This document shows positions 46,347-55,140 of a DNA stretch of 64,000 bases, one piece after another. Where the stretch lies: assembly GCF_020510565.1 (NCBI RefSeq), contig NZ_CP075189.1:2464501-2528500 (forward strand). The letters run 5' to 3'. Below the pieces are notes generated by a model that was not told the origin of the DNA, did no database searches, and saw nothing but the letters and a program-made list of their open reading frames with translations. A program made the position numbers and the translations under genes. The DNA is from Ferribacterium limneticum (GTDB lineage: Bacteria > Pseudomonadota > Gammaproteobacteria > Burkholderiales > Rhodocyclaceae). How positions within the stretch are numbered: position 1 is the stretch's first letter; each line of letters starts with the position of its first letter.

Positions 46347-48677
46347 TTGAGTTTTTTTTCGACCATCGTCAAATTCCTGACGCTCCCGCTGGCCACGGCC
46401 AACTATCGCGACCAGCTGCCGCGCACCCTCGTCGCCATCGGTGTCAACGGCGCCTTGCTGCTCGTCGCGCTGTTCGCCTACATGCTGCTGACAGTACTGC
46501 CCAGCCTGCCGCCGCTGGATATCGTGACCGACTATCGGCCGAAAATTCCGCTCCGCATCTACACGGCGGACGGCGCGCTGCTCGGCGAATTCGGCGAGGA
46601 ACGCCGCGATTTCGTACCCATCCAGGAAATCCCGCAGGTCATGAAGGATGCCCTGCTGGCCATCGAAGATTCGCGCTTCTACGAGCATGGCGGCGTCGAT
46701 TACCGGGGCGTCACGCGGGCGCTGGTCGCCGATCTGACTGGCGGTTTTCATCAGGGCGCATCGACGATCACCATGCAGGTGGCGCGCAATTTCTTCCTGA
46801 CCCGGGAAAAGACCGTCAAGCGCAAGCTGACCGAAGCGCTGCTCGCCTATCGCATCGAGTCGGCGCTGACCAAGGACCAGATCCTTGAGCTGTACATGAA
46901 CCAGATTTACCTCGGCCAGCGCACCCACGGCTTCGCCAGCGCCGCCCGGACTTATTTCAACAAAGCACTGCCCGAGCTGACGCTGGCTGAAGCTGCCATG
47001 CTCGCCGGCATCCCGCAAAACCCGGCCAAGCACAACCCTGCCGTCAATCCTGTCCGCGCCAAGGCCCGTCAGGGGCTGGTCCTCAAGCGCCTGCGCGTGC
47101 TTGGCAAAATCACCGAAGCGCAATACACCGAGGCGGTGGCCCAGCCCCTCAAGATCAGCGACCGACAATTGTTGACCGTGCATGCCGACCATGTCGCCGA
47201 AATGGTGCGTCAGGAGGTCTTCGCGCAATACCAGGATGAGACCTACACGCGTGGTTTCAACGTGTACACCACGCTCAACGGTGCCGAGCAGAACGCTGCC
47301 TACAATGCCCTGCGCAGCAACGTGCTGGCCTACGACCAGCGCCACGGCTACCGCGGGCCGGAAGATTTCATCGACCTGCCGGATGACGAAGACGAGCGCG
47401 ACGACGCCATCGACCGCATCCTGGCCAAGCACCCGAACAGCGACAACCTGATCGCCGCGGTCGTCACCGAAGTCTCTGGCAAGAAAGTCCGGGCCGAACC
47501 GGCCTCCGGCGACACCATCGAAGTCACCGGTGACGGCTTGCGTTTCGTTGCCCGCGCCCTGCAGGCCAACGTCAAGGATGGGACCCGGATTCGCGTCGGT
47601 TCGGTCATCCGGGCGAGCCGCGACGCCAAGGGCCGCTGGTCGATCAGCCAGATGCCTGAGGTCGAAGCGGCCTTTGTCGCCATTAACGCCGAAGACGGCT
47701 CCTATCGCGCTCTGGTCGGCGGCTTCGATTTTTCGCGCAAGCAGTTCAACCATGTCACCAGCGCCTGGCGCCAGCCGGGATCGAGCATCAAGCCCTTCGT
47801 CTATTCGGCGGCGCTGGAAAAAGGTTATTCACCGGCCACCCAGGTCGAGGATGCGCCGCTCTCGCTGCCGGCCGGCGACAACGGCAAAACCTGGGATCCG
47901 CAGAACGATGACGGCTACGATGGCCCGATCAGCCTGCGCCGCGCCCTCGCCCGTTCGAAAAACGTCGTCGCCGTGCGGCTCTTGCGGGCGATCACGCCGC
48001 AATACGGGCGCGACTATCTGACGCGCTTCGGCTTCGATGCCACCAAGCATCCGGCCGACCTGACCATGACCCTGGGCAGCGGTTCGGTCACGCCGCTGCA
48101 GATGGCTGCGGCCTACGCCGTGTTCGCCAATGGCGGCTACAAAGTCACGCCGCACCTGATCGAGAAGATCACTGACAGCCGCGGCAACGTGTTGCAGGAA
48201 ACGCCGCAGCCACTTGTCCGGCAGGACGAACAACGGGTCATCGACAGCCGCAACGCCTTCATCATGGACAGCATGCTGCGCGAAGTTGCCCATACCGGTA
48301 CCGGCGCTCTGGCTGGACAGCGCCTCGGGCGCCCCGACGTAGCGGGCAAGACCGGGACGACGAGCGATGCCTTCGACGGCTGGTTTGCCGGTTACGCCAG
48401 CGATGTCGTCGCCGTTGCCTGGATGGGTTTCGACCAGCCCAAATCCCTGGGTGCCCGGGAGTTTGGCGCAACGTTGGCCCTGCCGATCTGGATCGACTAC
48501 ATGCGCCAGGCGCTCGCCGGCAAGCCGGTCAGCGAACGATCGCCACCGGCTGGTGTCTCCTTCGTCAACGGCGACTGGATCTACGACGAATTCAACAGTG
48601 ACACGGGGGTCAAAGAGCTGGACGTGGAATCGCTGCCAGGCATGGTCAGGGACTTTTTCAAGCGCTTGGGAATCTGA
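46347..48677 (+). CDS. mrcA: penicillin-binding protein 1A
   Basis: A 776-residue bifunctional peptidoglycan synthase. One N-terminal membrane helix (about 27-50), GT51 transglycosylase (EDSRFYEHGGVDYRG, GASTITMQVARN), an OB-like linker and transpeptidase with SSIK (QPGSSIKPF), SKN and KTGTT motifs. There is no ATG; the TTG at 46347 has AGGA six bases upstream, while a TTG at 46341 is too close. Divergent from the thioesterase gene. Confidence 0.94.
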   Translation: MSFFSTIVKFLTLPLATANYRDQLPRTLVAIGVNGALLLVALFAYMLLTVLPSLPPLDIVTDYRPKIPLRIYTADGALLGEFGEERRDFVPIQEIPQVMKDALLAIEDSRFYEHGGVDYRGVTRALVADLTGGFHQGASTITMQVARNFFLTREKTVKRKLTEALLAYRIESALTKDQILELYMNQIYLGQRTHGFASAARTYFNKALPELTLAEAAMLAGIPQNPAKHNPAVNPVRAKARQGLVLKRLRVLGKITEAQYTEAVAQPLKISDRQLLTVHADHVAEMVRQEVFAQYQDETYTRGFNVYTTLNGAEQNAAYNALRSNVLAYDQRHGYRGPEDFIDLPDDEDERDDAIDRILAKHPNSDNLIAAVVTEVSGKKVRAEPASGDTIEVTGDGLRFVARALQANVKDGTRIRVGSVIRASRDAKGRWSISQMPEVEAAFVAINAEDGSYRALVGGFDFSRKQFNHVTSAWRQPGSSIKPFVYSAALEKGYSPATQVEDAPLSLPAGDNGKTWDPQNDDGYDGPISLRRALARSKNVVAVRLLRAITPQYGRDYLTRFGFDATKHPADLTMTLGSGSVTPLQMAAAYAVFANGGYKVTPHLIEKITDSRGNVLQETPQPLVRQDEQRVIDSRNAFIMDSMLREVAHTGTGALAGQRLGRPDVAGKTGTTSDAFDGWFAGYASDVVAVAWMGFDQPKSLGAREFGATLALPIWIDYMRQALAGKPVSERSPPAGVSFVNGDWIYDEFNSDTGVKELDVESLPGMVRDFFKRLGI

Positions 48678-48741
48678 GATCTCCCGTCGCGGCCCTTCAG
48701 ACGCAGGTTAATATTTACCCCGACATCAACGGATTCCAGCC

Positions 48742-49107
48742 ATGAGCTCAATCGATCACAAACGCCTCGACAAGATCGTCGCCGACGCCCGTAAAGCCGC
48801 CGACACCCGCGCCGAGGGCTACCGCGAACGCGCCCTGAAAATCTATCCGTGGATTTGCGGCCGCTGCGCCCGTGAATTCACCACGACCAATCTGCGCGAA
48901 CTGACCGTTCACCATCGCGACCACAACCACGATAACAACCCGAACGATGGCAGCAACTGGGAACTGCTCTGCATTTACTGCCACGACAACGAGCACCAGA
49001 AGCAGATTGAGGCCGACCGCGGCTACACCGACACCAGCACCAAGCGCGGTGGCGGCGCCACGCACAACCCGTTCGCCGCGCTGCAAGGCCTGCTCAAGAA
49101 GGACTGA
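48742..49107 (+). CDS. yajD: YajD-like HNH nuclease
   Basis: A 121-residue HNH protein. Zinc-binding CGRC (residues 39-42) and CIYC (77-80) frame the HNH core LTVHHRDHNHDNNPNDGSNWELLC. Related to E. coli YajD, of unknown role. Followed eight bases later by the YjbQ gene, probably one operon. Confidence 0.9.
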   Translation: MSSIDHKRLDKIVADARKAADTRAEGYRERALKIYPWICGRCAREFTTTNLRELTVHHRDHNHDNNPNDGSNWELLCIYCHDNEHQKQIEADRGYTDTSTKRGGGATHNPFAALQGLLKKD

Positions 49108-49115
49108 GCGGCAGC

Positions 49116-49529
49116 ATGGCCGAGCAACATCAACTCGCCATCACCACCCGCGGGCGCGGTTCGCTTGAAATAACCGAGGAAATCGCCGCCGTGGTCAGGA
49201 ATGCCACGGTCAACGCCGGAATTGCCCATATTTTCGTACGCCATACGAGTTGCGGCCTGGCCATCACCGAAAACGCCGACGCCAGCGTCCGCCACGATCT
49301 CGAAACCCTCATGCAACGCTGGGCGCCGGACGGCGACCCGGCCTATCGCCACGACCTCGAAGGCGATGACGACATGGCCGCCCACGCCCGTTCGCTACTG
49401 ACCGGCGTTTCGCTGACCGTCCCCTTTGCCGACGGCCGCCTGCTGCTCGGCACCTGGCAGGGCATCTACCTGTTCGAGCACCGGACGCAGGGACATAGTC
49501 GGGAAATCGTCGTCACGCTGCTCGGCTGA
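49116..49529 (+). CDS. yjbQ: YjbQ family protein (secondary thiamine-phosphate synthase type)
   Basis: A 137-residue UPF0047/YjbQ protein. HTSCGLAITENAD (the conserved His-Thr-Ser with Glu-Asn), HDLEGDDDMAAHARSLL and GTWQGIYLFEHR are diagnostic. E. coli YjbQ has weak thiamine-phosphate synthase activity; the natural role is unclear. A core-like match to the dispersed repeat at 49201-49214 encodes a family-typical segment and is likely chance. Confidence 0.92.
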   Translation: MAEQHQLAITTRGRGSLEITEEIAAVVRNATVNAGIAHIFVRHTSCGLAITENADASVRHDLETLMQRWAPDGDPAYRHDLEGDDDMAAHARSLLTGVSLTVPFADGRLLLGTWQGIYLFEHRTQGHSREIVVTLLG

Positions 49530-49706
49530 TCGTTGCTCAACGGCGAACGCCAACGCCAACTCCCGATGTTGTCGTGATTCAGAGACAGGTCAAAGCCCGG
49601 CAAATACCGGGGTCTGGCTAGATTCTGGCGTTTGGCTGTCGCCATGCAGCGACAGCACGCCACCAGCGCACAAAACAAATCCATTGAATATCAACACCTT
49701 GCAACT

Positions 49707-49722
49707 TGGCCCGGTAGTTGCG
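49707..49722 (+). promoter_or_regulatory. candidate sigma-54 promoter
   Basis: TGGCCCG-GTAG-TTGCG: GG and GC are separated by exactly ten bases; two differences from TGGCACG-N4-TTGCA/T. It lies 48 bases before the start at 49771. No activator-binding site was identified. Confidence 0.5.
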
Positions 49723-49770
49723 ATAGCAAACGGAGTACCTCACCCATGCATAGACCAGGGCCAAATCAAC

Positions 49771-50112
49771 ATGACACACAAGACACCACACTTCGCGCCG
49801 GTCACCGGCTTCATGCGGCAGATCAGCCTTTCCATCCTGATGCCCTTCTTCAGGAAAACCGACAGCGCGCCGGTGCAATACCCGAAATTTGATTCCTCGG
49901 TTTTTTCACGGCCGGATCAGTCCGAACTGCTCGCCATGGAAGAAGAAATCTGCCCGCTGGTCGAAGCTGAGGTCTATCTCATCTACGGCCGCAAGGCCGA
50001 CGCCGAAAAGGTACTCGCTGACGGCGTCAAAAAGAGACGCATCACGGCAGACCAGGTTGCGCGATTCTGGTCGGAACAAAACACGCCCCGGGACCGGACC
50101 GCCGCGAACTGA
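49771..50112 (+). CDS. hypothetical protein with FimV-like C-terminal motif
   Basis: A 113-residue soluble protein. Residues 55-85 (EEEICPLVEAEVYLIYGRKADAEKVLADGV) resemble the short TPR-like C-terminal helix-turn-helix found in FimV/TspA-type proteins (EAEVYLAYGR...AE.IL). The N-terminal half has a weakly hydrophobic stretch (SLSILMPFF). The start at 49771 is without a strong ribosome site. A candidate sigma-54 promoter lies upstream, so it may belong to a nitrogen or surface regulon. Confidence 0.6.
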   Translation: MTHKTPHFAPVTGFMRQISLSILMPFFRKTDSAPVQYPKFDSSVFSRPDQSELLAMEEEICPLVEAEVYLIYGRKADAEKVLADGVKKRRITADQVARFWSEQNTPRDRTAAN

Positions 50113-50709
50113 AGCGGCACCGGCAAAAAACAATTGGCCGAAAGAGACCTGGCACGAGTCTGCATGCGTCTCTCCGCACGGCCAACAAAATGACAGGTGA
50201 CTTTCCGGAAACCATCGAATATATTTCGCATGAATAAATATTTTTATTCATGATGAATTGAACTATTTCCTCATCATCACCGTCCACCGCCTTACAACAC
50301 TGTTTCAGTTTGACCCGAAACCGCATGCAAATATGCTTATACGCTAATTCACATTGAATTCCGTAGGGCAGCAAATCCAGAAACCACAACTTTTTAGAAC
50401 GAACTTTCTGACGCAGCACGATGTTGTAACAGGCTTCATATTCGACCGCATTCGGCCGGCCTTACAAAGCAGGCAATGACACTTTCACCCGCGTCACTCG
50501 ATGACACGGGGCAGATATTCAGGGCTCCTGCCCTGGCGTGGCTGGATCGATGATCCGCCCCGCCCTTCGATCCCGACTTGAGGGATTTTTGGTGGTAACC
50601 CGGATGGCAGCGGGAGCATTGTTTCCGCAAACATCGCCGGGGCCGGCAGAAGTATCGATGAGATCGTGAATGGAATGGCCGCTGGCCGTCCCGCAGAAAG
50701 GAGCCCGTC
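50113..50709. other. 597-base intergenic region before the injection-system cluster
   Basis: The left part (50200-50420) is unusually AT-rich and includes a perfect palindrome at 50230-50251. A minus-strand frame (50042-50419) exists but has no conserved character. The right part carries GC-rich hairpin-forming sequence (CAGGGCTCCTGCCCTG near 50519-50534) and AAAGGAG before the sheath ATG. It probably contains the promoter of the eCIS operon; no clear -35/-10 could be fixed. Confidence 0.4.
50230..50251. promoter_or_regulatory. perfect AT-rich palindrome
   Basis: ATGAATAAA-TATT-TTTATTCAT, nine-base arms, in the AT-rich part of the region upstream of the eCIS operon. It could be an operator or a nucleoid-protein site; no T-run pattern that would make it a clean terminator. 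Confidence 0.6.
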
Positions 50710-52992
50710 ATGCCCGTACAGCTTGCTTCCCCCGGGGTTTATATCCAGGAAGTTTCGAGCGGAGTCCGCACCATTGCCGGCGTCGCCACCTCGGTCGCCG
50801 CCTTCCTCGGCGCCGCGTCCCGAGGGCCGATCAACAAGGCCACCCGAATTTTCAGCTTTGCCGATTTCGAGCGCGCTTTCGGCGGCCTTTCGGCCGATTC
50901 CGAGATGAGCTACGGGGTGCGCCAGTTCTTCATCAACGGCGGCACCGATGCGTGGATCGTCCGTGTCGTCAAGAGCGCCGCGCCAGCCAGCCGGGCACTG
51001 CTCAACGCGACGCCCATTACAGTCCTGACCGTCACGGCGCTTGATGCCGGCGCTTCGGGCAACAGCATCCAGGTCCGCGTCGATCATGCGACAGCCAATC
51101 CGGGCAGCACCTTCAACATTACGTTCATCCGCAGCAGCGACGGCCGGGCCGAACAGTATGCGAATGTCTCGATGAACTCGGCCGATGCCCGCTACCTGCC
51201 CGATCTGGTCAATGGCGTGTCGCAGCTGGTCAAGATCAGCCGGGACGTTCCCCAGCTGACGCTCAACGGCCTGGCAGCCGGCACCTCGACGAGCGGCACG
51301 CTGGCCGATGTCCAGACCCTGCTCGACGCCACCCACACCGATTTCCGCGTCGTGGTCAACGGCCTGCCGCCGGTCACCGTCAGCATCACGCTGCCGGCCG
51401 ACATTGCCGGCGGCACTGCAACCCAGCGCCTCACCGCGCTGGCCGAAGCGATCCGCCTCAAGGTCAAGGCGCAGGCCGGCGGCAAGGCTGCGCTGGATGA
51501 TTTTTCCTGCACGCGCAGTGGCAGCACGCTGGTCATGGCCTCCGGTACCGGCGGCGAATTCTCGTCCGTCCGCATCCTGCCCGGCAGCAGCAACAACGCC
51601 GCTGGCGTGCTCAAGCTCGGCGTCGCCAATGGCGGCGTCGAAGTCGATGCCGTCGCCAGCATTCGCCCGGTGCCACTGCCTGACCCGGCAACGCTGACCA
51701 GCGGCGCCTTTGCCGCCACCGATCTCGACACCCTGCCCGACGCCACCCACACCAGCCTGCGCATCAGCCTCGACGGCTACGGCCCGGATGTCGTCGATCT
51801 CGGCAGTGCAGCCGCGGCCGGTGCCAACCTCGCGGCCAAACTCGGCGACATGGCCAGCCGGCTGCAAGCCGCCGTGCGCGCGTTGAAACCGGGCAACCCG
51901 GCCTACGCCAACTTCACCGCCACGGCGACCGCCACCACGCTGGTCCTGGCCAGCGGTTCGCGCGGTGCCGGTTCGGCCATCGCCGTCAGCGCCGCCCCGA
52001 TCAACGACATCGCCGCCGGCCTGCATCTGCTGGCCGGTGCCACACTAGCGACACCGCCGACCGATGCCTTCCTCGGCGGCGGCGCCGAAACGCCTTACGG
52101 GCCGGCCGATGTCTATCCGGCCTTCATCGGCAGCCGGGCCAATCGCGAAGGGCTGTATGCGCTGGAAGACGCCGACCTCTTCAACATCCTCGTCATGCCC
52201 GGCATCACCGACCCCGGCGTACTGGCCGATGCCGCCTCGTATTGCGAGGAACGCCGCGCCTTCTTCATCGTCGATGCGCCGCCCACGGCCACCAGCGTCG
52301 CCACCATGGTCACCGCGGCGTCCGGTACGGAACTGCCGAAATCCGACCACGCTGCGGTCTATTTCCCCTGGACCTACGTCGCCGATCCGCTCAAGAACGG
52401 CAAGCCGCGCCTGACCCCGCCCGGCGGCACGATGGCCGGCCTCTACGCGCGTACCGACGGAAATCGCGGCGTGTGGAAGGCGCCAGCCGGGACCGATGCC
52501 AACCTGGCCGGCGTGCAGTCCATGGCCGTGCCGATGACCGATGGTGAAAACGGCAGCCTCAACCCGTTGGGCGTCAATTGCCTGCGCACTTTCCCGGTCT
52601 ATGGCGCGATTGCCTGGGGTGCCCGCACCCTGCGCGGCGCCGATCAGATGGCTTCGGAATACAAGTACGTGCCAGTCCGTCGTCTGGCGCTCTACATCGA
52701 GGAGTCGCTTTATCGCGGCACGCAATGGGTGGTTTTCGAGCCGAACGACGAACCGCTGTGGGCGCAGATTCGCCTCAACATCGGCGCCTTCATGAACGGC
52801 CTGTTCCGCCAGGGGGCCTTTCAGGGCAGTTCGCCGCGCGATGCCTATCTCGTCAAATGCGACCGCGAAACGACGACGCAGGACGACATCAATCGCGGCG
52901 TGGTGAACATCCTGGTCGGCTTCGCGCCGCTCAAGCCGGCCGAATTCGTGGTCATCAGCATCCAGCAACTGGCCGGACAGATTCAGGTTTGA
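50710..52992 (+). CDS. eCIS/phage tail sheath protein
   Basis: A 760-residue contractile sheath protein, first gene of the cluster. N-terminal SPGVYIQEVSSGVRTIAGVATSVAAFLG and the C-terminal region (EYKYVPVRRLALYIEESLYRGTQWVVFEPNDEPLW..., NRGVVNILVGFAPLKPAEFVVI) are strongly typical of gp18/FI-like sheaths. Residues about 105-450 hold a large insertion with two related segments (near 195-320 and 335-450) that share DATHTDFRV/DATHTSLRI and a SGSTLVMASG-like turn, so this part arose by duplication and should decorate the outside. AAAGGAG precedes the ATG. Confidence 0.93.
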   Translation: MPVQLASPGVYIQEVSSGVRTIAGVATSVAAFLGAASRGPINKATRIFSFADFERAFGGLSADSEMSYGVRQFFINGGTDAWIVRVVKSAAPASRALLNATPITVLTVTALDAGASGNSIQVRVDHATANPGSTFNITFIRSSDGRAEQYANVSMNSADARYLPDLVNGVSQLVKISRDVPQLTLNGLAAGTSTSGTLADVQTLLDATHTDFRVVVNGLPPVTVSITLPADIAGGTATQRLTALAEAIRLKVKAQAGGKAALDDFSCTRSGSTLVMASGTGGEFSSVRILPGSSNNAAGVLKLGVANGGVEVDAVASIRPVPLPDPATLTSGAFAATDLDTLPDATHTSLRISLDGYGPDVVDLGSAAAAGANLAAKLGDMASRLQAAVRALKPGNPAYANFTATATATTLVLASGSRGAGSAIAVSAAPINDIAAGLHLLAGATLATPPTDAFLGGGAETPYGPADVYPAFIGSRANREGLYALEDADLFNILVMPGITDPGVLADAASYCEERRAFFIVDAPPTATSVATMVTAASGTELPKSDHAAVYFPWTYVADPLKNGKPRLTPPGGTMAGLYARTDGNRGVWKAPAGTDANLAGVQSMAVPMTDGENGSLNPLGVNCLRTFPVYGAIAWGARTLRGADQMASEYKYVPVRRLALYIEESLYRGTQWVVFEPNDEPLWAQIRLNIGAFMNGLFRQGAFQGSSPRDAYLVKCDRETTTQDDINRGVVNILVGFAPLKPAEFVVISIQQLAGQIQV

Positions 52993-53021
52993 TTCTGAAG
53001 CGAATAACGAGGAGATAAAAA

Positions 53022-53546
53022 ATGGCCCAGTTCACCGTCAATGCCCAGCGCTTCGATCCCTACAAAAACTTCAAATTCCGCGTCAAATGGGATGGCCGCT
53101 ACGTCGCCGGGATCAGCAAGGTTTCATCGCTCAAGCGCTCGACCGAAGTCGTCGAACACCGCGAAGGTGGCGATCCGTCGAGCAGCCGCAAATCACCCGG
53201 CCGCACCAAGTTCGAGGCCATCACGCTCGAACGTGGCGTCACCCACGACACCAATTTCGAACAATGGGCCAACAAGGTCTGGAACCTCGGCTCGGGCCTG
53301 GGCAGCGAGGTTTCGCTCAAGGACTTCCGCAAGGACCTGATCATCGAGGTCTATAACGAGGCCGGGCAACTGGCGCTGGCCTACAAGATTTTCCGCTGCT
53401 GGGTGTCGGAATACCAGGCGCTGCCGGACCTCGACGCCAATGCCAACGCCGTGGCGATTCAACACATCAAGCTCGAAAACGAAGGCTGGGAGCGCGACTA
53501 CGAAGTCGCCGAACCGGCTGAGCCGAGCTTTGTCGAGCCGGGTTAA
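53022..53546 (+). CDS. eCIS/phage tail tube protein
   Basis: A 174-residue inner-tube protein of the gp19/T4-like family. Blocks RFDPYKNFKFRVKWDGRYVAGISKVS, TEVVEHREGGDPSSSRKSPG, TKFEAITLERGVTHD and FRCWVSEYQALPDLDANANAVAIQHIKLENEGWERD are diagnostic. It forms the hollow tube through which cargo passes. GAGGAG precedes the ATG; 30 bases after the sheath gene. Confidence 0.95.
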   Translation: MAQFTVNAQRFDPYKNFKFRVKWDGRYVAGISKVSSLKRSTEVVEHREGGDPSSSRKSPGRTKFEAITLERGVTHDTNFEQWANKVWNLGSGLGSEVSLKDFRKDLIIEVYNEAGQLALAYKIFRCWVSEYQALPDLDANANAVAIQHIKLENEGWERDYEVAEPAEPSFVEPG

Positions 53547-53567
53547 CAACGCGAATGGAACCGCGCC

Positions 53568-54311
53568 ATGCGCCCGTTAAGTGCTGCTCAAGTTCTCGCC
53601 CTGTGGGACGCCGGACAGACACGCCATCCGATTGACCGCGCGCTGCTGGCGCTGGCCTTGGCCATGCCGGAAGAAGCGCCCGACGAACTGGCCGACCGCC
53701 CGGTCGGCTGGCGCGAAGTCAATCTGCTCGCCCTGCGCAACGCCACGTTTGGCAGCGCGCTGGACGGCTACGCGCCGTGCCCGTCGTGCGGTGCACTGAT
53801 GGAGTTCAGGCTGGATGGCGAAACGCTGCTCGACGGACTTCCGACGCCTGACAGCAACACCCGCATCAAGCTCGATGGCCAGCAATGGCGGCTGCCGAGC
53901 AGCCGCGATCAAGCGATGATTCTCGATGCCCCGAACCCGGAAACCGCGGTTTGTTGGCTGCTGGATCGTTGCCGGATCGATGAAGGCGGATTGACTGACG
54001 TTCCCACGGTCAACCGGAAAAAAAGCCCAAAAATGAAAACCTCCCCGGCCCTGGTCGGCGAACTCGAATCGCACATGGAGGCGCTCGACCCGGCCGCCGA
54101 TATCCGGATCGGCATGCAATGCGCCGATTGCGGCGACGTATGGAGTGCCGCGCTCGACGTCGGCGCCTGTTTTTGGGACGAACTCGGCAACCGCGCCCAC
54201 CAGTTGCTCGAATCCGTCCATAGACTAGCCAGCGCCTACGGCTGGCGGGAGGCCGAAATTCTGGCCCTCAGCCCGGCCCGTCGGGCGGCTTATCTGAACA
54301 TGATCGGCTGA
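53568..54311 (+). CDS. T4-type baseplate hub assembly chaperone-like protein
   Basis: A 247-residue cytoplasmic protein at the position of the gp26/gp51-like chaperone in such clusters. LALAMPEEAPDELADRPVGWREVNLLALRNATFG and the PCPSCGA Cys pair (residues 68-72) with a second zinc-like pair CADCGDVW near residue 185 suggest a small zinc-stabilised assembly factor, similar to T4_baseplate proteins. Repeat copy 14 encodes residues 145-157 (PTVNRKKSPKMKT), a basic tract in an otherwise acidic protein. Confidence 0.75.
   Translation: MRPLSAAQVLALWDAGQTRHPIDRALLALALAMPEEAPDELADRPVGWREVNLLALRNATFGSALDGYAPCPSCGALMEFRLDGETLLDGLPTPDSNTRIKLDGQQWRLPSSRDQAMILDAPNPETAVCWLLDRCRIDEGGLTDVPTVNRKKSPKMKTSPALVGELESHMEALDPAADIRIGMQCADCGDVWSAALDVGACFWDELGNRAHQLLESVHRLASAYGWREAEILALSPARRAAYLNMIG
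54001..54039 (-). repeat. dispersed core repeat, copy 14 (in eCIS chaperone gene)
   Basis: Minus orientation: TTTTCATTTTTGGGCTTT, then TTTTCCGGTTGACCGTGGGA. The AT-rich half stands out sharply in this GC-rich gene. Frame kept open. Confidence 0.85.
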
Positions 54312-54318
54312 GACGACG

Positions 54319-55140
54319 ATGCGCGGCTTCCTCCACCAACTCGCCACCCGCAGCCTGGGTCTCGCCCCGCAAATCAAGTCGCGCGCCGCGCTGCCTTACG
54401 CGGCACCACCGGCCGATTTTGCCCACGCCGAAGCGGCCAGCCACCAAGCCCCGCCCGCCAGCGCGGCAATCGAGCGCCCAGGATTGGAGCAGTCGCCAAA
54501 CGCCCGGCGCAGCGAGCAGGTGGCGGACAATGCGCTGCCGGCGCCCATCGTTGCCGACAATACTGAGCCTGCCGCCCGCCTCGAAACGCAAACCTCGATG
54601 CCAAGCATCGGCCAGCCGCCCCGAATAGCCGCCCGGCAGTCACCCGAGGGAGCTTTGCTCGACAGAGCGCCCGACAGGCAAGCCACGCCACCCACCGGCA
54701 AAACCGCCGCCAGCCAGCTCACAGCCGAACAAAAACCCGTCCCGCATCACCCCGAGCCGGGGCCTGCAGCCCGCCACCCGGCCGAAAACGCCCAGGCCGC
54801 TGTCACCGACCTAGAAAGCCTGGTCACCCGACTGCTCAGCGATCAGTCAAGCCATCCGGAAAAGTCACCTGAAACCGCCACGCCGCCCGCAGTTATCACG
54901 CAGCGCCAAGCCAGCCCGCGCCCCGCGGCGATCAGCGCAGTCCGCCCGCAAGCCAGTCGCGAGCACCCCGCCACCACGCCGGAAACCGACAGCGCGCCCG
55001 AAGTGCACATCACCATCGGCCGCCTCGAAGTCAATCCGCCCAGCCGCCCGGCGCCGGCTGCCCAGCCGCCACGCCCGCGCGGCCCGGCGCCGCTGTCGCT
55101 GTCCGACTACCTGGCCCGCCGCCACGGAGGCCGCTCATGA
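54319..55140 (+). CDS. Pro/Ala-rich eCIS-associated protein
   Basis: A 273-residue protein that is mostly disordered Pro/Ala/Gln/Glu-rich sequence (residues 25-215). Only the ends look ordered: MRGFLHQLATRSLGL at the start and, at the C-terminus, VHITIGRLEVNPP and LSLSDYLARRHGGRS, short motifs that recur in proteins at this position of other eCIS loci. The stop overlaps the next start (ATGA). It may be a linker or an assembly factor; no enzymatic motif. Confidence 0.75.
   Translation: MRGFLHQLATRSLGLAPQIKSRAALPYAAPPADFAHAEAASHQAPPASAAIERPGLEQSPNARRSEQVADNALPAPIVADNTEPAARLETQTSMPSIGQPPRIAARQSPEGALLDRAPDRQATPPTGKTAASQLTAEQKPVPHHPEPGPAARHPAENAQAAVTDLESLVTRLLSDQSSHPEKSPETATPPAVITQRQASPRPAAISAVRPQASREHPATTPETDSAPEVHITIGRLEVNPPSRPAPAAQPPRPRGPAPLSLSDYLARRHGGRS

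Noticed and set aside
49201..49214. ATGCCACGGTCAAC in yjbQ
   Set aside because: Core only; the amino acids are conserved in the YjbQ family.
50042..50419. 125-codon minus-strand frame in the AT-rich region
   Set aside because: Overlaps the end of the gene at 49771-50112, no domain, mixed composition; probably not coding.
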